NCBI GenBank assembly: GCA_029204225.1
Contig: CM055101.1
Span: 64,289,345-64,353,344 of the forward strand
DNA from: Diphasiastrum complanatum
Lineage: Eukaryota; Streptophyta; Lycopodiopsida; Lycopodiales; Lycopodiaceae
Direction of reading: 5' to 3'
DNA: 64,000 nucleotides
Shown: piece by piece, positions 1-9,779 of the stretch
Layout of the letters: every line of letters starts with the position of its first letter
How positions within the stretch are numbered: position 1 is the stretch's first letter
The notes under the pieces: model-generated
Databases searched by the model: none
Told to the model about the DNA's origin: nothing
What the model saw: only the letters and a program-made list of their open reading frames with translations
Program-made: the position numbers and the translations under genes

Positions 1-473
1 ACTCGTTCTTAGAAACAATCCTCATGATCCCTTCCTTTGAATTCTTCGACCATTGTAAAGCTTGACAGAGCTTCGTGTTACTACTCAATGGCAACACTTC
101 ATGACTTCCAATTCCATGTTACAGCTTTAGTTCAGCTTGGATACTTTTGTGGTACTACACATTCAGCACATGCAAACTTGTGCCAAGCTACAACATTGAT
201 ACCTTGCAACAACAACTTCAACATATGCATTTTCTTTTTGCAATTTTGTAGTTTGTGGCATTTACATAAGTTACATTTTCTAGCCCACATTAAGGACAAA
301 AAGTTTTGTTTGAGTGACAATTTTTTGTATGCCTAATTGAGGACAATATTTTGAAGTAGGAGAGAGTTAAGATCAAACTTACAACATAGTGCCCCATTCC
401 TTCAGTGTCCTAAGTCTAGATAAGATTAAGGGATCTTAGCCCTAATATGGTAACATCCTAAAAGGTTACATAA
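1..473. other. Unassigned AT-rich sequence
   Basis: No open frame here shows a recognisable domain. The short frame at 37-336 has no family signature and no splice context. Nothing else is supported. Confidence 0.5.
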
Positions 474-481
474 GGATGTTC

Positions 482-825
482 CATAGAACCCACGGTTCTC
501 AGAACCGTGGGTCCTGAGAACTGTGGGGTGAACCGTACCACGGTTCACGAACTGTGGTACGGTTCCTCCAATTAATTAATTAATTTCCTTTATTTCACAA
601 ATTTTAGAAATGGTCCTCAGATTTCACAGATTTTTGGCATTACATAGATTTCACAGATTCAAATGATTTCACAGATTTTTTAGGCCTTTTTTTGCATATT
701 TTTGGGGGTGGGAAACTAAAAAAAAAATTAATCAATAAATTGGACGGTTCACCATGGTTCAACCTTAAATTTTTGGTGAACTGTACGGTTCTGAGAACCG
801 TGGTGAACCGTCCACGGTATCTATG
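482..825. mobile_element. hAT-like MITE, 344 bp, with perfect 8-bp target duplication
   Basis: The element lies between two identical copies of GGATGTTC (474-481 and 826-833), the 8-bp target duplication typical of hAT transposons. Its left end reads CATAGAACCCACGGTTC. The reverse complement of its right end reads CATAGATACCGTGGACGG, giving imperfect terminal inverted repeats that share CATAGA and CCGTGG-like blocks. Both ends are packed with variants of ACGGTTC and GAACCGT in both orientations, which look like subterminal transposase-binding repeats. There is no coding capacity, so it must have been moved in trans. It begins with CATAG, as does the large hAT element at 1288-11874. Confidence 0.88.
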
Positions 826-833
826 GGATGTTC

Positions 834-1279
834 CAAATCAATATAGATAGAGTTGTTAATGACACAACAGCTTATGCTCTCGTCTACTCTTTACTTCTTT
901 GTAGGAAACTCATTACTCTTCCATGTATGATGTAAAGGATCAGCCATTGACTATATTTTATGTTCTTTCAGTATGTTAATTGGAGGATGCTATTAGTTTC
1001 ATCTTTTATGATTTATTGTTCTCAAGTGATGCCATATCTATGATTATGTGTTCATAACTATACCATTGTGAAAGCCCTACAAAGGAACTCGAGACATCTA
1101 AATCATCAATTATAGAACAACTATTAGAGATCTTACTTATAATGTTTTGTATGCCCTTAAGGAACCTTTATTCCAAGAAGCTACTAGATTCGGGCTGATA
1201 TCACCTGGCCACATCCAAGGTACTAAAATATATATGATTGCAAAGTTATACCATTTCAACAATTTAATAAGGGAAATTG
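834..1279. other. Unassigned sequence between two hAT elements
   Basis: AT-rich DNA with no recognisable coding or RNA feature. Confidence 0.4.
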
Positions 1280-1298
1280 GTATGAACCATAGTTGCAC

Positions 1299-1386
1299 AG
1301 AATCGCGATTCTGGGACTGAGCGTTTCGGAAATCACGTTTCTGAGAAACGTGATTCTCGGCCCAGAATCGCATTCCAGAATCGTGC
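1299..1386. repeat. Left subterminal repeats of the hAT element
   Basis: Just inside the left end are several copies of AGAATCGCGATTCTGG-like and CGTTTCTGAGAAACGTG-like palindromes. The right end (11788-11863) repeats the CGTTTCTG/CAGAAACG words. In hAT elements such arrays bind transposase; that role is inferred here from position. Confidence 0.7.
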
Positions 1387-2616
1387 AAAAAAAAATCAAT
1401 AAATTAAAAATTTTGAACACCTCTTCACGGCCAGAATCACGCCAGCCATTAAGGTGTTAAATTTTTTTGTTTTGAGCTGTAGGCGTCGGATCTTGGCGTG
1501 TGGATAGTCGACAGGCATCTACTCAGCGATACGGAGGTGGTGTGCACGGTGCCAGGGGGATCTGAGCTTCGTGGAGATCGAAACGATCAGTTTTCGATTT
1601 TTGGTAAGTGTAGGCTTGTTTTTTTTGCAAGTGTTGACATTGAGCTGTAGGCAACCAAATCAAGCGTAGTTTGGCTCTAGACCACCTTTCTTCATGCCCA
1701 CGGTGATTCCTACGGGGTCAGTTTCAACCATTACGGCACACCTTGCGAGATTTGAACACCACAATCCAAATGCTTGTTTCTTTTTGCCATTTTCAGAAAA
1801 TGGCTCCTGGGCAACCGATTCAGGTGATGTCTGAGCCTAGAATGCATTTCCACATGCCCACACAGACTCCTATGACATCCGTTCTGCCCGTCTACGTCCG
1901 TAGCACAAATTTCAATTTTCTTGCCCTAATTCCATGATTTTTAGGGTTTAGGGTTAGAGCATCGTGCAAGCATCTGCCAGTAGCGTGGTTTAGGCCTACA
2001 CTGGACTCCTAGACGCCTGCAAGGACTAGCGTCAGTCGCCCGTTTTCACTCGCACTAAAATTATTCTATCCCTCGCCCTGTCTCGTGTGTTTTTGGCACT
2101 TGCTATGATGTTGCTAGAATCAATGTGACGCGTGCTCGGATGTGTTCAGCTCTGTTTTAGGCTGGTAATGTTTTTCAATGCAGTGTGTTTTCTTCTACTG
2201 AACGGTTGTTTGCTTGTTTTTGTTCACAAGTTTGATCTCGTGTGGACACGATGCCGGTGCAGGGCCGAGGCCTTTGGGGCGAGGTTGAGCTTACTGAGGG
2301 GGATGTGGCTACACACCATGGCTCGGGAGTCCGTAGATAGAGATGCTTGCATTGTGGTGGTCAGCACGTTCTAGGCAGGGTTTAGGTGCAGTGCATGGTC
2401 CAGGCGGTGCCACTCCAGTTCCACCCGCAGCAGCAGGGCTTACTTTAGAGGGGAGAGCGTCACATGAGCAGGTTGGATCAGCAGCAGCAGGTCCTTCTCG
2501 TCCCTCCTCTTCTTCGGCGGCAGATGCAGCACATGGTTTGACAGGTCCTCCCGGTCCATGCTGCTAAACACATCTCAACTATTGTCTAAATTTTTCACTG
2601 AATGTCTGTGTTGCAG
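1387..2616 (+). other. hAT 5' region without an identifiable transposase N-terminus
   Basis: This part of the hAT element should hold the BED zinc finger and first catalytic region. Instead it has short open frames (for example 1743-1937 and 2343-2567) rich in Pro, Ser, Ala and Gly with no conserved cysteines. A TTTAGGGTTTAGGG telobox-like stretch lies at about 1940-1954. The simplest reading is that an internal deletion removed the N-terminal exons. Confidence 0.45.
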
Positions 2617-3139
2617 GTCACATCTACGGCCATGCGCCTGGTCACTTTTGTTACCAGGAAGAGGCGTGTGTTGGCCCTATTCCGCACCTTCTCGCACCTG
2701 AACCTGAAGAAGCCAGCACCCACACGCTTTGCCTTTTACATTTTGGTGCTAGAGCGATTAGTATTGGTGAAGGACGCATTGAGGCGGATGGTTTCCAGCG
2801 AGTCCTTCCGAGAGTTCATGGACGTCCCACATGCGGCGTTTTTCCGGTCCACTGTGTTCGGTGAGCCATTCTGGAGAGATGCTGAGGAGATTACTGGGGT
2901 CCTTCTACCCATTTTCAGAGTGCTGCGCCTGGTAGACCGTGAGGGGTGCACTCTCGGCCTCATTTACGAGTTCATGGCCCGCATCGGCGAGGGGATGCAG
3001 ACGTCAGCCTTGGTCGAGCACAGGTATGACTCTTCAGTGTCTAGTTTGGTGTTTCTCAGTCAAGTCTGATTCGATTCTTTTATGCTATGGCAGCTATGGT
3101 TACATGATTGTTGTGATTTGCCTACTGCAGGAGGCGCGA
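2617..3139 (+). pseudogene. hAT transposase, middle exons (first part, before the gypsy insertion)
   Basis: An exon of 407 nt (2617-3023) lies between a TTGCAG acceptor and a CAG/GTATGA donor. It encodes about 135 residues typical of plant hAT proteins downstream of DUF659. They begin with STAMRLVTFV and continue with TRFAFYILVLERL, then FREFM, EPFWRDAEEI, and LRLVDREG followed by LIYEFMARI. The next exon begins at 3131 after CTGCAG and is broken nine nucleotides later by the gypsy element. Joining 3139 to 9780, with one target copy removed, restores the frame (RRREISRIWEARWD). The protein would bind transposon ends and catalyse cut-and-paste transposition, but the N-terminal half is missing. 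Confidence 0.85.
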
Positions 3140-3583
3140 TGTTAGGGACCCAACTCCGTTGGGTCCCAAACCCAGACTTGAGACCAGACGATGACTGGGC
3201 CTGTAGACTTGACCGGTGACTCGTGAACCTGCATGGTTGCCACGTGTCATGATCCAGGAGTGCACATGGCTTGGAGTCTCTCTCCTTGGAGGTATACAAG
3301 GGGAGGACTCATTTGCCATCCATTCTGTCTACCTAGGAGGAGGTGGATGGAGAGCGTGTGCACGGCCAGGATGTATTGCTAGCGTGAGGCAGGAGATGGC
3401 TGAGAGCCTAGGCGGTGGTATGGGACGCCGTCTGAATGGAGGTCGGATCCAGCTCGATACGGTCACAGGCCAGGGCACGGTGGGTGGACCCGGATTAGGT
3501 CCTATGGCGGGGTGGAACGTGAATCATTCGGTCTCTTGTGGTTAACCGACACCTGGAGGTTTGCAACAAGTAAGTTTGTAACA
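3140..3583 (+). repeat. 5' LTR of the gypsy element
   Basis: It starts TGTTAGGGACCCAACTCC and ends AAGTAAGTTTGTAACA, matching the 3' LTR at 9335-9774 over its full length. A GTATACAAGGGG segment near 3291 is the best TATA-like candidate for the internal promoter. Confidence 0.95.
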
Positions 3584-3585
3584 TA

Positions 3586-3598
3586 TGGTATCAGAGCC
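3586..3598 (+). promoter_or_regulatory. Primer binding site, initiator tRNA-Met type
   Basis: TGGTATCAGAGCC lies two bases after the 5' LTR. This is the usual plant site for priming minus-strand DNA synthesis from initiator tRNA-Met. Confidence 0.92.
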
Positions 3599-4518
3599 AT
3601 TGCATACTGAAAGCAGGTGCGTTGATCCGTAGTTGATTTCTTGTAATTTACGATGCTTCTGACGGGATTCAAAATGGTTTTAAAATGTATTTTTTATGCA
3701 CCCCTTGGTGTTTTGTCCTTAGCTGTTTTTGGGCTTTTTTGAAAGAAAATTCAAAAAAAAAAAAAAAAACAGTAGGGCCCCTGATACGCTGCCACGTGGC
3801 ACTGTCCAGTCCCGGACAGGTGGCAGAAGAGAGCGAATCTTGTTTCCGCTCAGATCCGAAGTACAGGGTTGATCTTTCAGGGGCCCCCCAGCATGACAAA
3901 AAACTAGTTGATCGCTGTTTATCCAAAGGGGGTCTCTTGCCTTCACAAAAATGTAAAATTTGTAATAAATGAACCTTCAAATCGCTGTTCAGGGGCGGAC
4001 ACGTGTCTTCCAGATTGTGTAGACATTTCCGCTGGGCCAGTAGTGAGCGGACAGCAGTTCCGCGAGCCTCAATCTTTTTTAATTTAAAAATAATGTAAGC
4101 CCCCTGTTGCAATGAACTGCAACGATGTTGATAGGGGTCTGAAAACCAGTGATGAAGGCTTGAAGGCCAGTGTAACTCCTGGAAGGGGTGAGGTGGCATC
4201 TATTTGCCACGTGGGATGGAAACTAACCAATCCCTTGGTTGTGTTTAAGCTTAGCGGCAAAGGAATGTCACTTGGCAGATGGTAAGCAAGCATGGAGAGG
4301 GAGGCATACCTCTCCTATGCAAGAGTTTTTTTGGGAAGAAGAGGTGGAGGTGGTGGTGCATCCTTCTGCTTGCTCTCTCTTATTCCTCTTGGCAGCCATG
4401 GACAATACCATTTGGTTTGTAAAGAGACAGCAAGAGTAGTTTGTATTTACCTTCCTTGAGTAGCTTTTGATTCTCTTCTATCTTCTCTTCTTAATTCACC
4501 TCTCTTCTCTCTGTAAAA
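3599..4518 (+). other. Gypsy untranslated leader
   Basis: About 920 nt lie between the primer site and the gag start. The stretch has a poly-A run near 3755-3770 and short frames on both strands without domain content. It probably carries the packaging and dimerisation signals, though none is recognisable by eye. Confidence 0.6.
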
Positions 4519-5778
4519 ATGGAGCCTACTCCTACTACACAGCCTATGTCCCCTGTTCATGAGGCTACAGTATCTGCCTCTGTCTTAGACCCTGATGCTT
4601 TGATGCTGGCTATTAACAGTCTACAGCAACAGATTGTGGATATGCAAGCTAAGCACAGTCGGGATCAGCAGGACCTCAAGGAATTGACGCAGCTAAGGCA
4701 ATTGGTGCATCAACCCTTGTTTACTCCTGAAGTTTTTGCTGGGGAAAAGAAAGATAGAACCCCGGAGGCGGTCTTGCAATGGCTGGATCGATGGAATTCG
4801 CACTTTTCCATGCACGATTCATCCGAGGACAACAAGATCAATCTAGTCGTCATGTACCTGCGAGGTAAAGCTTTTACCTGGTGGCAAGATATAAGGGGTA
4901 AGCCTGAAGTTCCTAGGAATTGGGAGGATTTCTGTAAGGCCTTTAAGGCGGCCTTCCTTCCTATTCTTGATGATTTTGAATTCTACCATCACTATGCAAC
5001 GATCCATATGGGAAACCGGCCCCTGGATCAGTATTTGCAAGAATTTCAAGACGTCTATTCTCGTTTTGCAACTAGAATAGATCCTTTGCTAGTAAAGTTG
5101 CATTTCATACTGGGGTTACCAAGAGACTACCAGCTAGAGGTCAAGAGGAACCAGCCTCTTACCCTCGAGGATGCTGGTCGCTTTGCCAGAATCTACGATG
5201 ATACTCGTACCACAGCTAAGCCTGAGACTGGGGTCTTACCCGACGTAAAGGGTAAGAGGCCTTTCTTTCCAAAGAAATCGAAAGATAAGGCAAAGGAAGG
5301 GGCTTCAGGTTCAGGGAAATCGAAGAAAAAATCTACCTTGGACCAGGAAACCTTCATGAAAGCCAGAAGCGACAATCTATGCTTTAATTGCATGGAACCA
5401 GGTCATGTCGCGAAGGAATGTCCAAAGAAACGGAAAGCTAAAGGGGCATCTTTTAAGACGCCCGGTAACTCTAGCATATCTAGTGTACCACATCTTTCCT
5501 TTGCTGGTAATTCTGTGTGTGAGCATTGTTGTTTTAATACGGCTGTTTTTGGCCCTCATGACCTCATTCGGATGAAGGGGGTTGTGGGTGGTCAAGCCGT
5601 AACTATTTTATTTGACGATGGTTCCACACATAATTTTATTAACGCTAATTTGTTGCAGAAGCTAAAGGTGGAAACAAGGCAAAGTGACCACCGATACACA
5701 GTGAAGCTGGCAACTGGAGCAGAAAGCCAAGTTTGGGACCAGATAGTCCCACGTCTACCAATAGAGATTCAAGCCTAA
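4519..5778 (+). CDS. Gypsy gag polyprotein, running into the protease
   Basis: A 419-residue frame starts at the first good ATG after the leader. Residues about 70-235 form the retrotransposon gag (capsid) domain, with VFAGEK near its start, the core motif GKAFTWW, and YLQEFQDVYSRF. A basic, lysine-rich stretch follows. A CX2CX4HX4C zinc knuckle (CFNCMEPGHVAKEC, residues 288-301) binds nucleic acid. After residue 355 the aspartic protease begins. Its catalytic motif, normally DSG or DTG, reads DDG (residues 366-368) in FDDGSTHNFI. A TAA at 5776 stops the frame, yet protease-like sequence continues in the same frame (MVDVILGKEWF), so the stop is a later mutation. Confidence 0.92.
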   Translation: MEPTPTTQPMSPVHEATVSASVLDPDALMLAINSLQQQIVDMQAKHSRDQQDLKELTQLRQLVHQPLFTPEVFAGEKKDRTPEAVLQWLDRWNSHFSMHDSSEDNKINLVVMYLRGKAFTWWQDIRGKPEVPRNWEDFCKAFKAAFLPILDDFEFYHHYATIHMGNRPLDQYLQEFQDVYSRFATRIDPLLVKLHFILGLPRDYQLEVKRNQPLTLEDAGRFARIYDDTRTTAKPETGVLPDVKGKRPFFPKKSKDKAKEGASGSGKSKKKSTLDQETFMKARSDNLCFNCMEPGHVAKECPKKRKAKGASFKTPGNSSISSVPHLSFAGNSVCEHCCFNTAVFGPHDLIRMKGVVGGQAVTILFDDGSTHNFINANLLQKLKVETRQSDHRYTVKLATGAESQVWDQIVPRLPIEIQA

Positions 5779-5802
5779 AAGGATAAATTAGACTTTCATA
5801 TT

Positions 5803-6264
5803 ATGAATCTAGATATGGTAGATGTTATACTTGGTAAAGAGTGGTTCTATGAGAGGAACGAGTCTATGAAGAAAATCTATGTAACACACAGTTTGTCGTT
5901 CTTACATAATGGCTCACTCATAGAATTGAATGGAAATGTTGATATTTCTACTCCGTATATGCTTTCTGCTTTGGAAACTGTTAAATGTATGGATATTGTG
6001 GATTGCAGTTCTTACCTATGTTGGTTAAAAGATTTTACTTACCATGAAGAACGTAGTTTGCAATTTTACAATCTCCAAATGGAATTAATGTCTAATAACC
6101 TAAAACAAGAAAATTCCCCGGAAGGTGAAATTTTTAGGAAACTTAGACAAGAATTTAACGATGTATTTCCTCAGCAGCTTCTCGAGGGTCTTCCCCCCTC
6201 TAGGGGTGTTGACCATGGTATTAAACTGATTCCTGGTAGTTCTCCTATATCACTGTATCCATAG
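5803..6264 (+). pseudogene. Gypsy protease C-terminal part and linker to reverse transcriptase
   Basis: It is in the same frame as gag after the TAA at 5776. It begins with the conserved protease C-terminal block DVILGKEWF (usually ILGMDWL). A variable linker follows, then the pre-RT motif FNDVFPQQLLEGLPPSRGVDHGI. It ends at TAG 6262, exactly where a Tyr-Arg-Met-Ser junction is normal for this family (LYP, stop, RMSTTEEDE). No independent promoter or start is implied. Confidence 0.85.
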
Positions 6265-6267
6265 AGG

Positions 6268-7191
6268 ATGAGTACTACTGAAGAGGATGAGGTTTATAGG
6301 CAACTGCAAAATTACCTTAAGATGGGCCATGTTAGGCCTAGTAAATCTCCCTGGGGGGCACCTGTGCTCCTTGTTGATAAAAAAGACGGAGGCACTCGTC
6401 TTTGTGTGGACTTTAAAAAGTTGAATAAGTTAACGATTAAAAACCGTTATCCTTTGCCACGAATGGATGAACTGGTTGATCGATTGCATGGTGCAAAGTA
6501 CTTCACCAAAATCGATTTGAGATCAGGGTATCATCAGATTCGCATAAAGACTGAGGATATTGAAAAAACCGGGTTTAGAACTAGGTATGGCCATTATGAG
6601 TTTCTGGTTTTACCATTTGGCTTGACAAATGCTCCAGCGACTTTCCAGCAAATGATGAACGATCTTCTTCGTCCATATCTGGGAAAGTTCGTAATAGTCT
6701 ACTTGGATGATATTCTCATCTATAGCAAGACCTTGGAGGAGCATGAGGAGCATCTCAGGATTGTCTTAAAGTTACTTAGACAGCTTTTTGCCAAGGAATC
6801 CAAATGTGTGTTCTTCCAGAAAAGGTTGTTATAACTTGGTCACATTATTTCGGACCATGGGTTGGAAATTGACCCAAATAAAGTCCGACAAGTACGAGAA
6901 TGGCCTATTCCTAAAACCATCCGGGAGGTTAAGTCCTCTTTGGGCTTTACGGGGTTTTTTCATAGATTCATCTTGAATTATGCATTAATTGCATTGGCTT
7001 TGACGAATGTCCTCAGAGGGGCTAAAAGAGTTAGCCGGCACAGTAAGTTCAGTCCTCCAGTTACTTGGACTGAAGAGTTGAATCAGAGTTTTGAGAACCT
7101 CAAATACTATGTAATCACAGTGCCTATTCTACACATAGTGGATCCTAACAAGCCGTATGTACTTGAAACGGATGCAGTGACTATGCTATAG
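6268..7191 (+). pseudogene. Gypsy reverse transcriptase and start of RNase H
   Basis: The frame carries all the reverse transcriptase blocks. These are [70 protein letters not shown] and the catalytic YLDD at 6700-6711. A TAA at 6832 interrupts the frame just before LGHIISDHGLEIDP. The thumb/connection region (TIREVKSSLGFTGFFHRFI) continues in the same frame. The frame is lost at about 7160-7190: a single missing base converts the expected RNase H start ETDASDYAIGAV into ETDAVTML and a stop, and the expected reading resumes one frame over. Catalytic residues of the polymerase itself are preserved. Confidence 0.93.
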
Positions 7192-7916
7192 GCGCAGTCC
7201 TATATCAGAATGGTAGACCGGTAGCTTTTGAAAGCAAAAAGCTGGACCCTGCTCAAAGGCGGTATTCCACCTATGACAAGGAACTTTTTGCTGTCAATAA
7301 TGCCTTGAAAGTTTGGAGACATTACTTGTATGGCTCCCAGTTTACTATAGTTACTGACCATCAAGCGTTAAAGTATATTAACGATGCGGTCGACCTTAGG
7401 GGTCGTAAGGCCAGATGGTCAGAGATGCTCCAAGAATTTCATTATGACATTGAGTACCGGAAGGGTACCTCTAATAGTGTCGCGGATGCCTTAAGCCAGA
7501 TTGGAGAGGTTAATCAGTTAAGCTTTTCTAAGATCCAATCTGAGTTGTATCTGTCCTTAAGAGATTTGTGTAAGACCGATAGGTACTTCGGTCGTATTTG
7601 GCTAGATGTCCTGGCAGGTTCTACTAGATCTAGTGATGAGCTTGGAATGCAGGATTCCAAGATTTCTCCTCAGGATAGGATACAGAAAGACTATTCCATT
7701 AGGAATGGGTTACTTTTCCGGAATGGAAAAGTTTGTGTGCCAGAAAATGATGATATAAGGGCCCAAATCCTGCATGAATGTCATGACAGCCCATGCGCAG
7801 GGCACCCTGGCGCTCAGAGGACACTTGACTTAGTAAAAAGGAACTTTTACTGGACAAATTTAAAAAGTCAAGTGGAGGCATATGTTCGAACGCCAGTGTG
7901 CGCAATGCCAAGTTAA
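7174..7916 (+). pseudogene. Gypsy RNase H and integrase zinc-binding domain
   Basis: After the frameshift the sequence reads SDYAIGAVLYQNGRPVAF, then YSTYDKELFAV and TDHQALKYI, the usual RNase H blocks. These are followed by RKARWSEMLQEFHYDIEYRKG and NSVADALSQ. The H2C2 integrase zinc finger starts with HECHDSPCAGHPG, then RNFYWTNLKSQVEAYV. The two cysteines of the finger (CAQC) are in another frame because a base is lost near 7885, which produces the stop at 7914. The segment would degrade the RNA of the hybrid and anchor integrase to DNA ends, but it cannot be translated as one unit. Confidence 0.88.
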
Positions 7917-8925
7917 TAAAGCTGAAAGACTTAAGGCAGCTGGTTTGTTAATGCCCTTGGAAATTCCCGAAAGAAAGTGGGAAAGTATTTCCATGGACTT
8001 TGTGGTTGGGCTACCTCGGACGGGGAAGCAAAATGATGCCATTTGAGTAATAGTTGACAGGTTAACTAAAATGGCGCAGTTCATACCAACCAAGCAAACT
8101 GTCAAAGCTTCTGAACTTGCACAGCTTTTCGTGGAAAAGTTGTTCAGGTTGTTTGGTTTGCCGAATGACATTGTTAGTGATCGAGATCCAAAGTTCACTG
8201 GCAAATTCTGGCAAGCGGTCTTTGAGAAATTAGAGACCACTCTAAGTTTGGGGTCATCAGATCATCCTGAATCGGATGGTCAGACAAAGAGGACAAACAA
8301 GTCTATGGAAGATATGCTTCGGGCATATGTTTCCAGAAGACAGTCAGATTGGGAAAGGTACCTTCCAATGATTGAGTTTACGTATAATAGCGCAAAGCAC
8401 TCAGCGACGGGTTTTAGTCCATTTTCTCTGATGTATGGTTTCCAGCCTAGGGCTCCCATTTCAGTGGGCCTCAAAGGCCTCGAGGTTAAAGCAGCAGTAG
8501 ATTTCCTGCATGATATGCAAGAAATGTTTCTTGTGGCTCGCGACAACGTAAAAACGGCTCAGGATAGAGCCCAGTTTTACGCCAATCAAAACCGACAACC
8601 TAGGGTCAATGAGGAGGGGGCTTGGGTATATCTTAGAATTTCAAAGGATTCTAAGGTACTAAGGACTGGAAAATGTCCTAAGTTATCACCTCGTTATGCA
8701 GGGCCATTCCGTATAGTAAAGAAGCTCCATCGGAATGCGTACCAGCTAGAACTTCCTCAAGGTGTTAAGGTACATCCAGTTTTTCACATTAGTCGTTTAA
8801 AGGAACGACTTGGTGGAAACGATGACTTGATACCTCAAGAGGACTTAGTTCGGCTGGAGGACCTATTATCCTTTGTACCTACTGAACCACAGGCCATTGT
8901 TGATGTACGTCAACGTGGACTCTAA
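7885..8925 (+). pseudogene. Gypsy integrase core and C-terminal domain, catalytic Glu replaced
   Basis: This continues the integrase in a new frame: RQCAQC, then ERKWESISMDFVVGLP with the first catalytic Asp. An in-frame TGA at 8044 stands where Trp is usual (before VIVDRLTKM). VSDRDPKFTGKFW supplies the second Asp. The third catalytic residue, Glu in DGQTER, is Lys here (DGQTKRTNK, codon 8287-8289), so the DDE triad is broken. The C-terminal half carries the usual YANQNRQPR, a GKCPKLSPRYAGPFRI block and VHPVFHISRLKERLGG. The frame ends at 8925 because of the 271-bp duplication. Confidence 0.9.
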
Positions 8926-9187
8926 GGTACCAAGGACTGGAAAATGTCCTAAGTTATCACCTCGTTATGCAGGGCCATTCCGTATAGTAATGAAACTCCA
9001 TCAGAATGCGTACCAGCTAGAACTTCCTCAAGGTGTTAAGGTACATCCAGTTTTTCACATTAGTCGTTTAAAGGAACGACTTGGTGGAAACGATGACTTG
9101 ATACCTCAAGAGGACTTAGTTCGGCTGGAGGACCTATTATCCTTTGTACCTACTGAACCACAGGCCATTGTTGATGTACGTCAACGT
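8646..9187 (+). repeat. 271-bp tandem duplication in the integrase C-terminus
   Basis: About 8646-8916 is repeated at about 8917-9187, with only a few base differences (for example GGTACTAAGG against GGTACCAAGG). The junction falls at the near-identical words GGATTCTAAGG and GGACTCTAAGG, pointing to slippage or unequal exchange at microhomology. The unit is not a multiple of three, so the first copy runs into a stop at 8923-8925. Confidence 0.93.
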
Positions 9188-9307
9188 GGACTCAGAAACT
9201 GGCAGGTAACTGAGTACTTGGTTCGTTGGAAAGGAAGTTCCGAGGACGATGACACTTGGGAGAAGGAACTTGACCTTAAAGTGAGATTCCCTGGATTCCT
9301 TCCTTAG
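8926..9307 (+). pseudogene. Gypsy integrase tail, second copy, with chromodomain-like end
   Basis: It repeats the GKCPKLSPRYAGPFRI to QAIVDVRQRGL block. It then continues into the authentic C-terminus, with YLVRWKGSSEDDDTWE and GFLP before the stop at 9307. The aromatic-rich (Y/L)VRWKG...DDTWE pattern is the chromodomain that plant chromoviruses use to guide integration. A purine tract (GGAAGAGGGAA, about 9324-9334) for plus-strand priming follows directly before the 3' LTR. Confidence 0.88.
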
Positions 9308-9334
9308 ATAAGGAATTTTTTAAGGAAGAGGGAA

Positions 9335-9774
9335 TGTTAGGGACCCAACTCCCTTGGGTCCCAAACCCAGACTTGAGACCAGACGATAACTGGGCCTGTA
9401 GACTTGAATGGTGACTCGTGAACCTGCATGGTTGCCATGTGTCATGATCCAGGAGTGCACATGGCTTGGAGTCTCTCTCCTTGGAGGTATACAAGGGGAG
9501 GAGGACTTATTTGCCATCCATTCTGTCTACCTAGGAGGAGGTGGATGGAGAGCGTGTGCACGGCCAGGATGTATTGCTAGCGTGAGGCAGGGAGAGCCTA
9601 GGCGGTGGTATGGGACGCCATCTGGGATGGAGGTCGGATCCAGCTTGATACGGTGACAGGCCAGGGCACGATGGGTGGACCCGAATTAGGTCCTATGGCG
9701 GGGTGGAACGTGAATCGTTCGGTCTCTTGTGGTTAACCGGCACCTGGAGGTTTGCAGCAAGTAAGTTTGTAACA
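9335..9774 (+). repeat. 3' LTR of the gypsy element
   Basis: It matches the 5' LTR at 3140-3583 with about 14 substitutions and short indels by eye. One indel, near 9590, removes a few bases present in the 5' copy. It ends TAACA, followed by the CGCGA target copy. Confidence 0.95.
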
Positions 9775-9779
9775 CGCGA

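Larger units (their letters stand above)
3140..9774 (+). mobile_element. Ty3/gypsy chromovirus-type LTR retrotransposon inside the hAT element
   Basis: Two LTRs of about 440 bp (3140-3583 and 9335-9774) start TGTTAGGGACC and end GTTTGTAACA. They flank a tRNA-Met-type primer site, gag, protease, reverse transcriptase/RNase H, integrase and a chromodomain-like tail. CGCGA occurs immediately before (3135-3139) and immediately after (9775-9779), a perfect 5-bp target duplication. By eye the two LTRs differ at about 14 positions plus three short indels, so the insertion is neither brand new nor ancient. The pol frame has in-frame stops (5776, 6262, 6832, 8044), frameshifts near 7160 and 7885, a 271-bp tandem duplication and a lost integrase glutamate. 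It is not autonomous. Confidence 0.95.

Noticed and set aside
37-336. Open frame of 99 codons at the window start, and its antisense partner
   Set aside because: Composition is low-information, with no domain, no splice context and no conserved residues.
3140-9774. Reading the gypsy element as active
   Set aside because: Four in-frame stops, two frameshifts, an out-of-frame duplication and a lost integrase Glu rule out autonomous activity.
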